From contig NZ_JAHLQK010000001.1 in NCBI RefSeq assembly GCF_018919215.1, forward strand, positions 838,430-902,429: a DNA stretch of 64,000 bases. Reading direction: 5' to 3'. The stretch comes from Alkaliphilus flagellatus. Lineage in GTDB: Bacteria > Bacillota > Clostridia > Peptostreptococcales > Natronincolaceae. This document shows, one piece after another, positions 17,674 through 26,109 of this stretch (its first letter is position 1; each line of letters starts with the position of its first letter). The notes beneath the pieces were generated by a model that was not told where the DNA came from, did no database searches, and saw nothing but the letters and a program-made list of their open reading frames with translations. The position numbers and the translations under genes are program-made.

Positions 17674-18058
17674 CTTTATCAGCCTTTCTGATTATATCAG
17701 CTATCTCATCAATGTCATCTTTTGTTATTGTTTTATTTTCTACTAAAGTTGCAATTAGATTTTTGAAAGAATTCTCATGCATGCGCTCGATAAATGTTTT
17801 GGTCTCATATCTTTTGTATTCATCTTCGGATACTATGGCTTTGTAGAAGTTAAAGCGTTTTTCCTTTACAAGTTCTACAAAGCTCTTATTTGTAAGTCGT
17901 GTCAGAAGAACTTGTACAGTCGATACACTCCAGTTCCTTTTATCTTTCAAAAGCTCTGTTATTTTTGATTTTGCCAAAGGTTTATCTGCATCCCATAAAA
18001 CAAGCATTATATCGAGTTCTGCATCTGGAAGCCTTTCAAGTTTTTTGTTTTTTTTCAT
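17666..18058 (-). CDS. BlaI/MecI-family transcriptional repressor
   Basis: 130 residues. The winged-helix domain (LPDAELDIMLVLWDADKPL, WSVSTVQVLLTRL) is followed by a helical dimerisation tail. Members are dimers cleaved through their M56 partner, here the overlapping downstream gene. GAAAGGTGATCACCT precedes the ATG. Two palindromes straddle the gene's own promoter, so autoregulation is likely. No beta-lactamase or PBP gene is adjacent, so other targets are unknown. Confidence 0.92.
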   Translation of the reverse strand: MKKNKKLERLPDAELDIMLVLWDADKPLAKSKITELLKDKRNWSVSTVQVLLTRLTNKSFVELVKEKRFNFYKAIVSEDEYKRYETKTFIERMHENSFKNLIATLVENKTITKDDIDEIADIIRKADKDD

Positions 18059-18096
18059 AGGTGATCACCTTTCATTTTGTAAATAATATATTACAA

Positions 18097-18143
18097 TGAC
18101 AATTGTCACTATAATTATAATTCGATACAATGACATTTGTCAA
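18097..18143 (-). promoter_or_regulatory. blaI-blaR promoter with two operator palindromes
   Basis: On the minus strand, TTGACA (18143-18138), an 18-bp spacer and TATAAT (18119-18114). The palindrome TGACAATTGTCA (18097-18108) lies at the start site, and the near-palindrome TGACATTTGTCA (18131-18142) overlaps the -35. Each is preceded by ACAA. The centres are 34 bp apart, about three helical turns. Confidence 0.8.
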
Positions 18144-18317
18144 TAGGCTATTTAAATATTTATTATAAGGCTAGAACAAATATTATAAATTTTAAGAGAT
18201 ATTGACTATATACTTAAAAAAAGAACTTCAAGGAGAGCTAGGAGAAAGGTTTGTCAATATGATAAAACTATGATAGTATATAAGCCGACAAGGCACTCCC
18301 TATAGGTTTTTTGTAAA

Positions 18318-18368
18318 TTTCAATTTCCTGATTACTATTCTTACGAAGCTGTAAAAAGGAAATTGAAA
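18318..18368. repeat. Inverted repeat in the phnA leader
   Basis: A perfect 12-bp stem (TTTCAATTTCCT / AGGAAATTGAAA) with a 27-nt loop, followed by AATTTTTA, 50 bp before phnA. A possible promoter (TTGTCA, 17 bp, TAGTAT) lies at 18254-18282. It could be a leader terminator or attenuator. Confidence 0.45.
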
Positions 18369-18418
18369 ATAATTTTTATATATTATAATTAACAATAAGG
18401 AATGGAGGAAATGAAATT

Positions 18419-18760
18419 ATGTCTGATTTGCCAAATTGCCCAAAATGTAATTCAGAATACACTTACGAAGATGGAAGTCTTTTGGTTTGTCCAGAATGTG
18501 CACATGAGTGGACTTTAGAATCAGAAATCGGAAATAGTGAAGATAAAAAGATTATCAAAGATGCAAATGGAAATGTCTTAAATGATGGTGATTCTGTAAC
18601 AGTAATCAAAGACCTTAAAGTAAAAGGAAGTTCATTAGTCGTAAAAATAGGTACAAAAGTAAAAAATATACGTTTGGTTGATGGAGATCATGATATTGAT
18701 TGCAAAATTGACGGTTTTGGAGCTATGAAATTAAAATCTGAATTTGTTAAAAAGGCATAG
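18419..18760 (+). CDS. PhnA-family zinc-ribbon protein
   Basis: 113 residues. An N-terminal zinc ribbon with two Cys pairs (NCPKCNSEY and [10 protein letters not shown]) is followed by the conserved PhnA domain ([37 protein letters not shown]). Despite the name, a role in phosphonate use is not established for the family, and no phn genes are nearby. It starts at an ATG 9 bases after GGAGGA. It appears monocistronic. Confidence 0.93.
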   Translation: MSDLPNCPKCNSEYTYEDGSLLVCPECAHEWTLESEIGNSEDKKIIKDANGNVLNDGDSVTVIKDLKVKGSSLVVKIGTKVKNIRLVDGDHDIDCKIDGFGAMKLKSEFVKKA

Positions 18761-18890
18761 ATGCGGTTTTAATGCAACAGAGCCGTGGTCATAAAAGAAA
18801 TAAAACAATTGTAGTAGTGAGATAGGTGTATTATAGATCATTTCTACATGATATAATATATTTAACTAATTAGGATATAGGAGGAACAAA

Positions 18891-19508
18891 ATGTTGAATA
18901 TATACTTAGTACGTCATGGGGAGACAGAATGGAATCTTGAAAGAAGGTTGCAGGGATGGCAGGACTCTAACCTAACAGAAAAAGGTATAGAAGATGCAAA
19001 TGCCTTACATGATCATCTAATTGATATTAAATTTGATGCAATATACTCTAGTCCTAGTAAACGAGCCTTTAAAACTGCTGAAATTATAGCTGGAGAAAGA
19101 AAACTAGAGGTTATCGCTGACAATAACTTAAGAGAGATTTCTTTAGGAGATTGGGAAGGAAAAACTACTTTGGAGATTGAGCAATTGGATCTAAATGAGT
19201 ATTATAACTTTTTGAAGGCTCCACATTTATATAATCGTAAAGATCTAGAGACATTCGCACAGGTACAAAATCGTGCGTTGAAAACAATAAATAAAATAGT
19301 AGAAGAGAAAAAAACAGGAAATGTTTTATTAGTAACCCATGCAATTACTTTAAAAACAATTATGACTTATTTTGAAAAACGCCCTTTAGCAAATCTATGG
19401 GATCCGCCATATATTCAAAATACAAGTGTAAGTCTAATACAGATTGAAAATGATCAACCTAATATTCTTCTATATGGAGATACTAGCCACATTGCTGCTG
19501 CTTACTAA
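18891..19508 (+). CDS. Histidine phosphatase family protein
   Basis: 205 residues. The phosphohistidine motif LVRHGETEWN is at the N-terminus, with the catalytic SPSKRAFKTA region, REISLGDWEG, and the second His in LLVTHAITLK. This is the GpmB/CobC/PhoE-type phosphoglycerate-mutase-like phosphatase group. The substrate cannot be inferred. AGGAGGAAC precedes the ATG and a terminator follows. Confidence 0.92.
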   Translation: MLNIYLVRHGETEWNLERRLQGWQDSNLTEKGIEDANALHDHLIDIKFDAIYSSPSKRAFKTAEIIAGERKLEVIADNNLREISLGDWEGKTTLEIEQLDLNEYYNFLKAPHLYNRKDLETFAQVQNRALKTINKIVEEKKTGNVLLVTHAITLKTIMTYFEKRPLANLWDPPYIQNTSVSLIQIENDQPNILLYGDTSHIAAAY

Positions 19509-19567
19509 AATAAGAAGTAAATAAAGATAAAATAGAAAAAAGATTACAATTACAAAATCAAGTTACT

Positions 19568-19595
19568 AATAGAGCCCGGTTGTTTGGGCTCTATT
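19568..19595 (+). terminator. Terminator after the histidine phosphatase gene
   Basis: A perfect 10-bp stem AATAGAGCCC / GGGCTCTATT with an 8-nt loop. Confidence 0.85.
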
Positions 19596-19691
19596 TAAAT
19601 TTATTATACAAAAATAAGTAATATATAAAGGAGACATTAGTAAAATATAGAATAGTAATATAAGCTAATATATTTTAAAGGGGAGAATAAT

Positions 19692-20435
19692 ATGAGTAAG
19701 GGAATTGGAAAAGAATTTATGGAAAAAACAAAATATAAATACCTAGAAGAGTCTGACCAAGACAAGGGGTTGCCACAGCCACCTTTAGAACTAGGGTATG
19801 AGGCTAATTCAGTATTAATTGATTTGCCTCCTGTAGAAAATATAAATATCAAAAGTATAGACTTAAGAAAAGTCATAGAATCAAGAAAAAGTTTAAGGAA
19901 ATATTCTAAAACTGCTTTAAATATAGAAGAACTTTCTTATTTACTATGGTCTACTCAAGGTGTAAAACAAGTGGTATCAAGACCTGCAACAATAAGAACT
20001 GTACCATCAGCAGGGGCAAGACATGCAATTGAAACTTATCTACTAATAAACAAAGTAGATGGAATAAACCCGGGATTATACCGATATATAGCTCTTTCAC
20101 ATAAATTAATGGAAGTAAATTTAGACCCTGAAATAGATGAAAAGATAAGTAATAGCTGTTTACGACAGGACTTTATTAAAAACAGTGCTGTAACTTTTAT
20201 TTGGACTGCGGATGTTTACAGAATGAAGTGGAGATATGGTGAAAGGGGTTACAGGTATTTACATTTAGATGCAGGGCATATATGCCAAAACCTTTATTTA
20301 TCAGCAGAAGCTATTGATAGTGGAGTATGTGCTATTGCCGCCTTTGATGATGATGAAATTAATGGTTTAATTGGGTTAGATGGTGAGAATCAGTTTGTCC
20401 TGTATGTTGCAACATTGGGTAAAACTATCTCCTAA
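19692..20435 (+). CDS. SagB/ThcOx-family FMN-dependent oxidoreductase
   Basis: 247 residues of the nitroreductase fold. Signature segments are ESRKSLRKYS (FMN phosphate contact), SAGARHAIETYLL and HLDAGHICQNLYL, and a C-terminal strand ending YVATLGK. SagB-like enzymes oxidise azoline rings in thiazole/oxazole-modified peptides, but standalone members are common. No cyclodehydratase or precursor gene is nearby, so the substrate is open. The ATG follows GGGGAG. Confidence 0.9.
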   Translation: MSKGIGKEFMEKTKYKYLEESDQDKGLPQPPLELGYEANSVLIDLPPVENINIKSIDLRKVIESRKSLRKYSKTALNIEELSYLLWSTQGVKQVVSRPATIRTVPSAGARHAIETYLLINKVDGINPGLYRYIALSHKLMEVNLDPEIDEKISNSCLRQDFIKNSAVTFIWTADVYRMKWRYGERGYRYLHLDAGHICQNLYLSAEAIDSGVCAIAAFDDDEINGLIGLDGENQFVLYVATLGKTIS

Positions 20436-20513
20436 ACAAATAGTTGGAAATTTCATAGCCTGAATCTGAGTTAAATAATATAATTCTACATATTAATAAA
20501 GGGAGTTGAGAAA

Positions 20514-22292
20514 ATGGACGTAAAAACAAGAATACAAAAATTAAGAGAGTTAATGGCTGAGAACGGAATTGATGCCTATATTGTGTCAAATTCAGATCCT
20601 CATCAAAGTGAATATATGGCAGAGCATTGGAAGGTTAGAAGTTGGATTTCAGGCTTCACTGGTTCTAATGGTACTGTAGTTATAACTAAGGATGACGCAG
20701 GGTTGTGGACTGATGGTAGATATTATATACAAGCTGAAAAACAGTTATCTGGATCAGGCATAAGACTTTTTAGAGCGGCTGAGCCTAATGTACCAAGTTA
20801 TGTAGAATGGATATCAGATACTTTAAAAGAAGGTAGTTGTGTAGGATTTGATGGATGGGTTTTTAGTACTAATATAGCAAAGGAAATGGAAAAAAACTTT
20901 AAACAAAAAGGAATGGAAATTAATAAAGATATAAATCTATTAGACCGTATTTGGGAAGATAGACCTACAGTTTCTACAAAACCAGCTTTTAATCACGATG
21001 TAGAATTTGCTGGTAAGACTACTTTAGAAAAGCTAACAGAAGTAAGAAGAGAAATGAAAAAGAAGAGCGTAGATTACTATCTAATTAGTAGTCTTGATGA
21101 CATAGCTTGGTTATTTAATATTAGAGGAAGTGATGTTAGAAATAATCCTGTTGTTGCTTCCTATGCTCTTATATCTATGGAATATGCTTATCTGTTTATA
21201 GATACAAAAAAAGCACCTCAAGAAGTACAGAAAATTTTAGAAGATAATAAAGTAGAAGTTAAGGATTACGAAAATATATTGCTAGAACTAAGAAAGCTAG
21301 ATAATAATAAACGAATATTGTTAGACCCTAATAGAACTAGCATAAAAGTATATGATGCAATTCCTTCTAACTGTGTAAAGGTAGAAGAAACAGATATTAC
21401 TACAAATCTAAAGGCTTTAAAAAATGATATAGAAATTGAAAGTTTGAAACGGTGTCAAGTTAGAGATGGAGTTGCTATGGTTAAGTTTCTATATTGGTTA
21501 CATAGTAATATTGGTAAAATAGAGATTACAGAAATATCTGCAACTGAAAAACTTGAAAGCTTTAGAAAAGAGCAGAAGTATTTTGTAGAACCAAGCTTTA
21601 ATACTATAGCAGCATATAAGGATCATGCAGCTATGATGCATTATAATGCTTATGAAAATGAAGAATATGAACTTAAAGCTGAAGGACTATTTTTAGTTGA
21701 CTCAGGTGGGCAATATTTTGATGGAACTACTGATATAACTAGAACTATGGTTTTAGGTCCAATAAGTAAAGAAGAAAAAGAAGACTTTACTTTAGTATTA
21801 AAGGCTCATATAGCGCTTTGCAAAGCTAAATTTTTATATGGAGCAACAGGATCTAATTTAGATATTTTAGCTAGACAGCCTCTATGGGAAAGAGGAATTG
21901 ACTATAAGTGTGGAACCGGACATGGAGTAGGATTCTTCCTAAATGTACATGAGGGACCACAACGTTTCCACCAAATACAAAATAATGCTCGATTAGAAAA
22001 GGGAATGATAATAACTAATGAACCTGGTATATATAGGGAAGATAAGCATGGTATAAGAACAGAAAATACACTTTTAGTAGTTGAAGATGAACTAACTGAA
22101 TTTGGACAGTATATGAAGTTCGAGGTTATATCCGTGTGTCCAATTGATTTAGAAGGAATTGATACTAATTTACTTACAGAAAAAGAAATTGAGTGGATTA
22201 ATGAATACCATAATAGAGTATATGAAACCTTATCACCATACTTAAATAAAGAAGAAGATATTTGGCTAAAAAATATTACAAGGGAAATATAA
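20514..22292 (+). CDS. Xaa-Pro aminopeptidase, long M24B type
   Basis: 592 residues, the length of the three-domain aminopeptidase P form. Two creatinase-like N-terminal domains precede a pita-bread M24 domain from about residue 310. The dinuclear metal ligands are visible in DSGGQYFDGTTDITRTM (two Asp), GTGHGVG (His), NEPGIY (Glu) and RTENTLLV (Glu). It removes N-terminal residues preceding proline from cytoplasmic peptides. AAAGGGAG precedes the ATG. Confidence 0.95.
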   Translation: MDVKTRIQKLRELMAENGIDAYIVSNSDPHQSEYMAEHWKVRSWISGFTGSNGTVVITKDDAGLWTDGRYYIQAEKQLSGSGIRLFRAAEPNVPSYVEWISDTLKEGSCVGFDGWVFSTNIAKEMEKNFKQKGMEINKDINLLDRIWEDRPTVSTKPAFNHDVEFAGKTTLEKLTEVRREMKKKSVDYYLISSLDDIAWLFNIRGSDVRNNPVVASYALISMEYAYLFIDTKKAPQEVQKILEDNKVEVKDYENILLELRKLDNNKRILLDPNRTSIKVYDAIPSNCVKVEETDITTNLKALKNDIEIESLKRCQVRDGVAMVKFLYWLHSNIGKIEITEISATEKLESFRKEQKYFVEPSFNTIAAYKDHAAMMHYNAYENEEYELKAEGLFLVDSGGQYFDGTTDITRTMVLGPISKEEKEDFTLVLKAHIALCKAKFLYGATGSNLDILARQPLWERGIDYKCGTGHGVGFFLNVHEGPQRFHQIQNNARLEKGMIITNEPGIYREDKHGIRTENTLLVVEDELTEFGQYMKFEVISVCPIDLEGIDTNLLTEKEIEWINEYHNRVYETLSPYLNKEEDIWLKNITREI

Positions 22293-22311
22293 TATCATAA
22301 TAGAATTATTA

Positions 22312-22361
22312 AAAAGTAGAAGATCTCTAAAATATAAACACTATAGAGATTTTCTACTTTT
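22312..22361. terminator. Convergent bidirectional terminator
   Basis: An 18-bp stem with a single GU pair lies between the convergent aminopeptidase and MBL genes. The arms are 22312-22329 and 22344-22361, with T-rich ends on both strands. Confidence 0.88.
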
Positions 22362-22369
22362 ATATAATA

Positions 22370-23197
22370 CTACTCTACAAAACGCCCTTGATTAGGTACT
22401 GCAATTTCTTTAAAGTGATTTGCTAATACTTCTAAATGATGGTCTAAGTCTTTACCTTCTATAGGTTTTCCATGACTAGGAAGAACTATAGATGGATTTA
22501 AATTTTTAATACGATTTATAGATTTTTCAGCTGATTGCCAATCAGTAGTAAGATAAGCAGGTGGACCACTTATATGTTTACTTTGAGTCATTACAGAAAA
22601 AAGAGATTCTTGCTTCACTGTTGTGAAGGCATCACCAGCTATAATAACACCATCTTTTTCTCTAAATAAGCATATATGACCAGGTGAATGGCCAGGTGTG
22701 TGTATCCATTTCCAATCTTGCATAAAAGGAATGCTTCCATCAGACGGTAAAGATACAGCACGATGTTCTAGGTCTATACTCGTATGAGGAAAGGTTGTTG
22801 ACATTTGAGCTATCATCCCTCCATCTACGGAAGGATCTGCTAATGGATAATCTTTTTGGCCTGTAATATAAGGAATTTCTAGCTCGTGAATATAAACTGG
22901 TACATCCCAAAGATTAGATAGTTTAATAACTGATCCAACATGATCAAAATGTCCATGGGTAAGAATAATCACCTTAGGCGGATTGTTTTTACCAAAACGC
23001 TTTTCTGCTGATTCTATAATTAAATCCGCGGAGTTTTCAAGACCAGTATCTACTAAAATCCATCCAGTATCTTTTGCTTTAGGATCTCCTATTATAAATG
23101 CATTTACAACTGTAAATTCCATGACTAATATATCATCCATAACTTGTTGGGTAGAAGAAGTCATTGCTGATAACCCTTCTACAATTTTATTACCCAT
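22370..23197 (-). CDS. MBL-fold hydrolase (glyoxalase II-like group)
   Basis: 275 residues with the full metallo-beta-lactamase motif set: THGHFDHVG, then HTPGHSPGHICLF, AGDAFTT and a late LPSHGKPIEGKDL. This resembles the glyoxalase II/YflN-like group that hydrolyses thioesters or lactones; the substrate is unknown. GGAGGTG lies before the ATG at 23197. A lipoprotein gene sits upstream on the same strand, about 45 bp away. Confidence 0.9.
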   Translation of the reverse strand: MGNKIVEGLSAMTSSTQQVMDDILVMEFTVVNAFIIGDPKAKDTGWILVDTGLENSADLIIESAEKRFGKNNPPKVIILTHGHFDHVGSVIKLSNLWDVPVYIHELEIPYITGQKDYPLADPSVDGGMIAQMSTTFPHTSIDLEHRAVSLPSDGSIPFMQDWKWIHTPGHSPGHICLFREKDGVIIAGDAFTTVKQESLFSVMTQSKHISGPPAYLTTDWQSAEKSINRIKNLNPSIVLPSHGKPIEGKDLDHHLEVLANHFKEIAVPNQGRFVE

Positions 23198-23241
23198 TAC
23201 AACACCTCCAATTGTATATAAACACTTTATTTAAGTCAGAA

Positions 23242-23823
23242 TTATTCTTCATTAAACTCTATGTGTACTCTTTCGCCGGTTTCAAATACAAATTCCATAT
23301 CGAACTCTACAACATCTTCACGTTTAATTTTTAGAGCAGATAATGTTCCGTCTATTATTTTATTTGGATTAGATATTGACGCTCCAGGTATTTGACTTAG
23401 TAGCTTCTCAATTTGTCTAGAGGCCTCTTCGTGATTTGCTTTTTCTGTTTTTCCATCGAATATTGTTTTTACTTTAGTTTCTTGATTATAAGGACCCTTT
23501 TTATACTTCATATCTAATTTATCATTATTTGCTAACTCCACATTTAATTCAAATTCGTTCAGTTGGTTTAGTGTAAATCCTACTTCAGAAGTTGGAGTAA
23601 CAGGTTGAGGCTGATCGGGCATTATGTTATCTTTTGTCCTTTTATCGTTAACCGTAGCATCATTATCTACTTTAGGCTGTGTTGTATTTGTGTTATTTTG
23701 CATAGGTTCGGGACGCTTATTGGGATCTGATATATTAGGACGTTGAGCGGTGTTACAACCTGTAGTAGTTAGGGAAAATAGTAGCAATATTAAAAGTAGA
23801 AATGGTACTTTTTTTATTTTCAA
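23242..23823 (-). CDS. YusW-like lipoprotein
   Basis: 193 residues. A lipoprotein signal ends in TTTGC (Cys23). A low-complexity Asn/Pro/Gln linker to about residue 80 leads to a C-terminal YusW-type domain (LNQLNEFELNVELANNDKL, VEFDMEFVFETGERVHIEF). It is anchored on the outer face of the membrane; the function of the family is unknown. The start is TTG at 23823, supported by AGGAGG 9 bases upstream. Confidence 0.82.
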   Translation of the reverse strand: MKIKKVPFLLLILLLFSLTTTGCNTAQRPNISDPNKRPEPMQNNTNTTQPKVDNDATVNDKRTKDNIMPDQPQPVTPTSEVGFTLNQLNEFELNVELANNDKLDMKYKKGPYNQETKVKTIFDGKTEKANHEEASRQIEKLLSQIPGASISNPNKIIDGTLSALKIKREDVVEFDMEFVFETGERVHIEFNEE

Positions 23824-24065
23824 TTTTATATGCCTCCTAGTAATTTTTAGTTTGATAAATTATAGTTGTCTAATTAAAGTTATGACAAAGACCTTTAAAG
23901 TAATGAGTCTTAATCATTTTGCCTTTAACTTGTTAAATATATTATTTGACAGCAGAACATAATATATGTACCTACAATAGAAATAGAGTTTTTAAGAATA
24001 TAGAAGGAATGAGGATAGAAAAAATAGAACATATAAGCAAGTATAATTTTGAAAGGAAAAATATT

Positions 24066-24677
24066 ATGAAATTAAAAAGACAATTTTACAATAGAGCAAC
24101 ACTTGATGTTGCTAAAGATTTATTGGGAAAAAATCTTGTACATTATATTAATGGCGAAAGATTGGTGGGAAAAATTGTTGAAGTAGAGGCTTATATCGGA
24201 GCTATTGATAAGGCTGCTCATAGCTATAATAACAAAATAACCGAGAGAACTAAGGTTATGTTTGGACCTCCTGGATATGCCTATGTTTATTTAATTTATG
24301 GTATGTACAATTGTATGAATGTGGTTACTCAAATGGAAGGAGAAGCGGCAGCAGTTTTAATTAGGGCAGTGGAGCCTATAGAAGGCATAAATATAATGGC
24401 TCATAATAGATATGGTAAGTCTATAGAGGAGTTAACTAAAAAACAAATAATAAATTTAACAAGTGGACCTGGTAAGCTTTGTATGGCAATGGACATTACA
24501 AAGCTTAATAACAGCATGGATCTTTGTGGTGATATTTTATGGATTGAAGATAGTAATGAAAATAGTATATTCGAAGTTGTAACAACTACAAGAGTGAATA
24601 TAGATTATGCAGAGGAAGCTATAGATTTTCCGTGGAGATTTTATATTAAAGACAATCCTTTTATATCAAAAAAATAG
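24066..24677 (+). CDS. 3-methyladenine DNA glycosylase (AAG/MPG type)
   Basis: 203 residues. The family hallmarks are RATLDVAKDLLGK, VEVEAYIG (catalytic Glu), DKAAHS, MFGPPGYAYVYLIYGMYNC and NLTSGPGKLC. The enzyme excises alkylated purines to start base-excision repair. The ATG at 24066 is chosen because GAAAGGAAA lies upstream and it begins the conserved MKLKRQFY. The frame is open for 40 codons farther 5' without a good ribosome site. Confidence 0.95.
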   Translation: MKLKRQFYNRATLDVAKDLLGKNLVHYINGERLVGKIVEVEAYIGAIDKAAHSYNNKITERTKVMFGPPGYAYVYLIYGMYNCMNVVTQMEGEAAAVLIRAVEPIEGINIMAHNRYGKSIEELTKKQIINLTSGPGKLCMAMDITKLNNSMDLCGDILWIEDSNENSIFEVVTTTRVNIDYAEEAIDFPWRFYIKDNPFISKK

Positions 24678-24716
24678 ATATTTTAAGAAAAAACTTATAC
24701 CAGTTAATACAATTAA

Positions 24717-24800
24717 AACTTTGTACGGAAAAGTTGTAGCTTTGTATAGAAAAAATGTATCTTTAGACAAAAAAATTGTAACTTCGTATAAAAAATAGTA
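24717..24800. repeat. Four degenerate 21-bp tandem repeats
   Basis: Units start at 24717, 24738, 24759 and 24780, with consensus A-A/G-CTTTGTA--GAAAAA--TGT. The period equals two helical turns. They lie 76 bp before the FMN-dependent alpha-hydroxyacid gene, just upstream of its likely promoter region. Confidence 0.7.
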
Positions 24801-24876
24801 CAATATGTACTAATGGTGTAAATAATATACTAGGATAATTAAATCCTTTTAATAACAAAGAAATGGGGGATTGCAT

Positions 24877-25896
24877 ATGAATTATTCAGAAGTTTTAGAC
24901 AGAGCTAGGGAGCTTGTGCATGAAAAATGTAAGGTGTGTAAAGAGTGTAATGGTGTAGTATGTAAAGGTCAGGTGCCTGGAGTAGGCGGTAAGGGGTCTG
25001 GATCAGGTTTTATTAGAAATAGAGAAAAAATAAACGATGTTAAGATTAACTTAGATACAATTGTAGTACAAAAAGAAATAGATACATCAGTTGAATTATT
25101 TGGAATGAAGTTTAAGTATCCAGTATTTGCAGCACCAATAGGAGCTGTTGGACTTAACTATAGTCCAGCTCTAAACGATTTTGAATATACTCAGGCTATT
25201 ATAGGTGGATGTAAGGAGGCAGGAGTGCTTGGCTTTACTGGTGATGGTGTAAAGGATGAATTTTACGATTTGCCACTTCAAGTAGTTGGAGAGCATAGTG
25301 GATATGGTATTCCTACTATTAAACCTTGGAAAAAGGAAGAAGTAATTGCAAAGATTAAAAAAGCTGAAGAAAAAGGTGCACCAGCAGTGGCAATGGATAT
25401 TGATGCAGCAGGTTTAGTTACCTTGGCTCTGCTTGGAAAGCCAGTAGGCACAAAGTCAGTTGAAGAACTAAAAGAAATAATTGCATCAACAAAGCTACCT
25501 GTAATTTTAAAAGGAGTCATGACAGTAGAAGGGGCTAAAAAAGCCTTAGAAGCGGGGGCTTATGGTATTGTTGTTTCTAACCATGGGGGTAGAGTTTTAG
25601 ATCATACTCCAGCTACAATTGAAGTCTTACCAGCGATTGCTGAGGCTGTACAAGGAAAGATGAAAATTCTTATTGATGGAGGCTTTAGAACTGGTCTAGA
25701 TATTTTCAAGGCTATAGCATTAGGTGCAGATGCAGTACTTATTGGAAGACCTTATGCGGTGGCTGCCTATGGTGGTGGAGTGGAAGGAGTAAAAGTTTAT
25801 ACAGAAAAATTAGGTAATGAATTAAAAGAAACAATGATTATGGCAGGATGTCATGAATTAAAAGATATTAATAGAGATAAAGTATATATAGGATAA
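24877..25896 (+). CDS. FMN-dependent alpha-hydroxyacid oxidising protein with Cys-rich N-terminus
   Basis: 339 residues forming a TIM barrel of the lactate/glycolate oxidase family. The FMN and substrate motifs are APIGAVGL, ILKGVMTVEGAKKALEAGA, VVSNHGGRVLDHTPA and LIDGGFRTGLDIFKAIALGA. Near residue 17 a cluster CKVCKECNGVVC (CX2CX2CX4C) could hold an iron-sulfur cluster, which would suit electron transfer in an anaerobe rather than O2 reduction. The ATG at 24877 follows GGGGA by 7 bases. The substrate is unknown. Confidence 0.9.
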   Translation: MNYSEVLDRARELVHEKCKVCKECNGVVCKGQVPGVGGKGSGSGFIRNREKINDVKINLDTIVVQKEIDTSVELFGMKFKYPVFAAPIGAVGLNYSPALNDFEYTQAIIGGCKEAGVLGFTGDGVKDEFYDLPLQVVGEHSGYGIPTIKPWKKEEVIAKIKKAEEKGAPAVAMDIDAAGLVTLALLGKPVGTKSVEELKEIIASTKLPVILKGVMTVEGAKKALEAGAYGIVVSNHGGRVLDHTPATIEVLPAIAEAVQGKMKILIDGGFRTGLDIFKAIALGADAVLIGRPYAVAAYGGGVEGVKVYTEKLGNELKETMIMAGCHELKDINRDKVYIG

Positions 25897-25932
25897 TATA
25901 TTTTATAAATAACATAAATCAAAATAATGTAG

Positions 25933-25960
25933 GTGCTAGGGGTAGTCTCTAGCACTTATT
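25933..25960 (+). terminator. Terminator after the alpha-hydroxyacid gene
   Basis: GTGCTAG/CTAGCAC stem, extended by GG pairing, followed by TTATTTTAT. An adjacent perfect 11-bp inverted repeat (TTATAATCTAG / CTAGATTATAA, 25961-25996) may be a second terminator. Confidence 0.8.
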
Positions 25961-26109
25961 TTATAATCTAGGGATATATACTTTTCTAGATTATAAAATC
26001 TTTATATTTTCTTTATAGTTATTTACTATTTCTTTAATATTTTTGTCGGATTTTCATGTATAATGTAATTAAATACATATAATATAGTACAATGACTGGA
26101 GTGATACAA

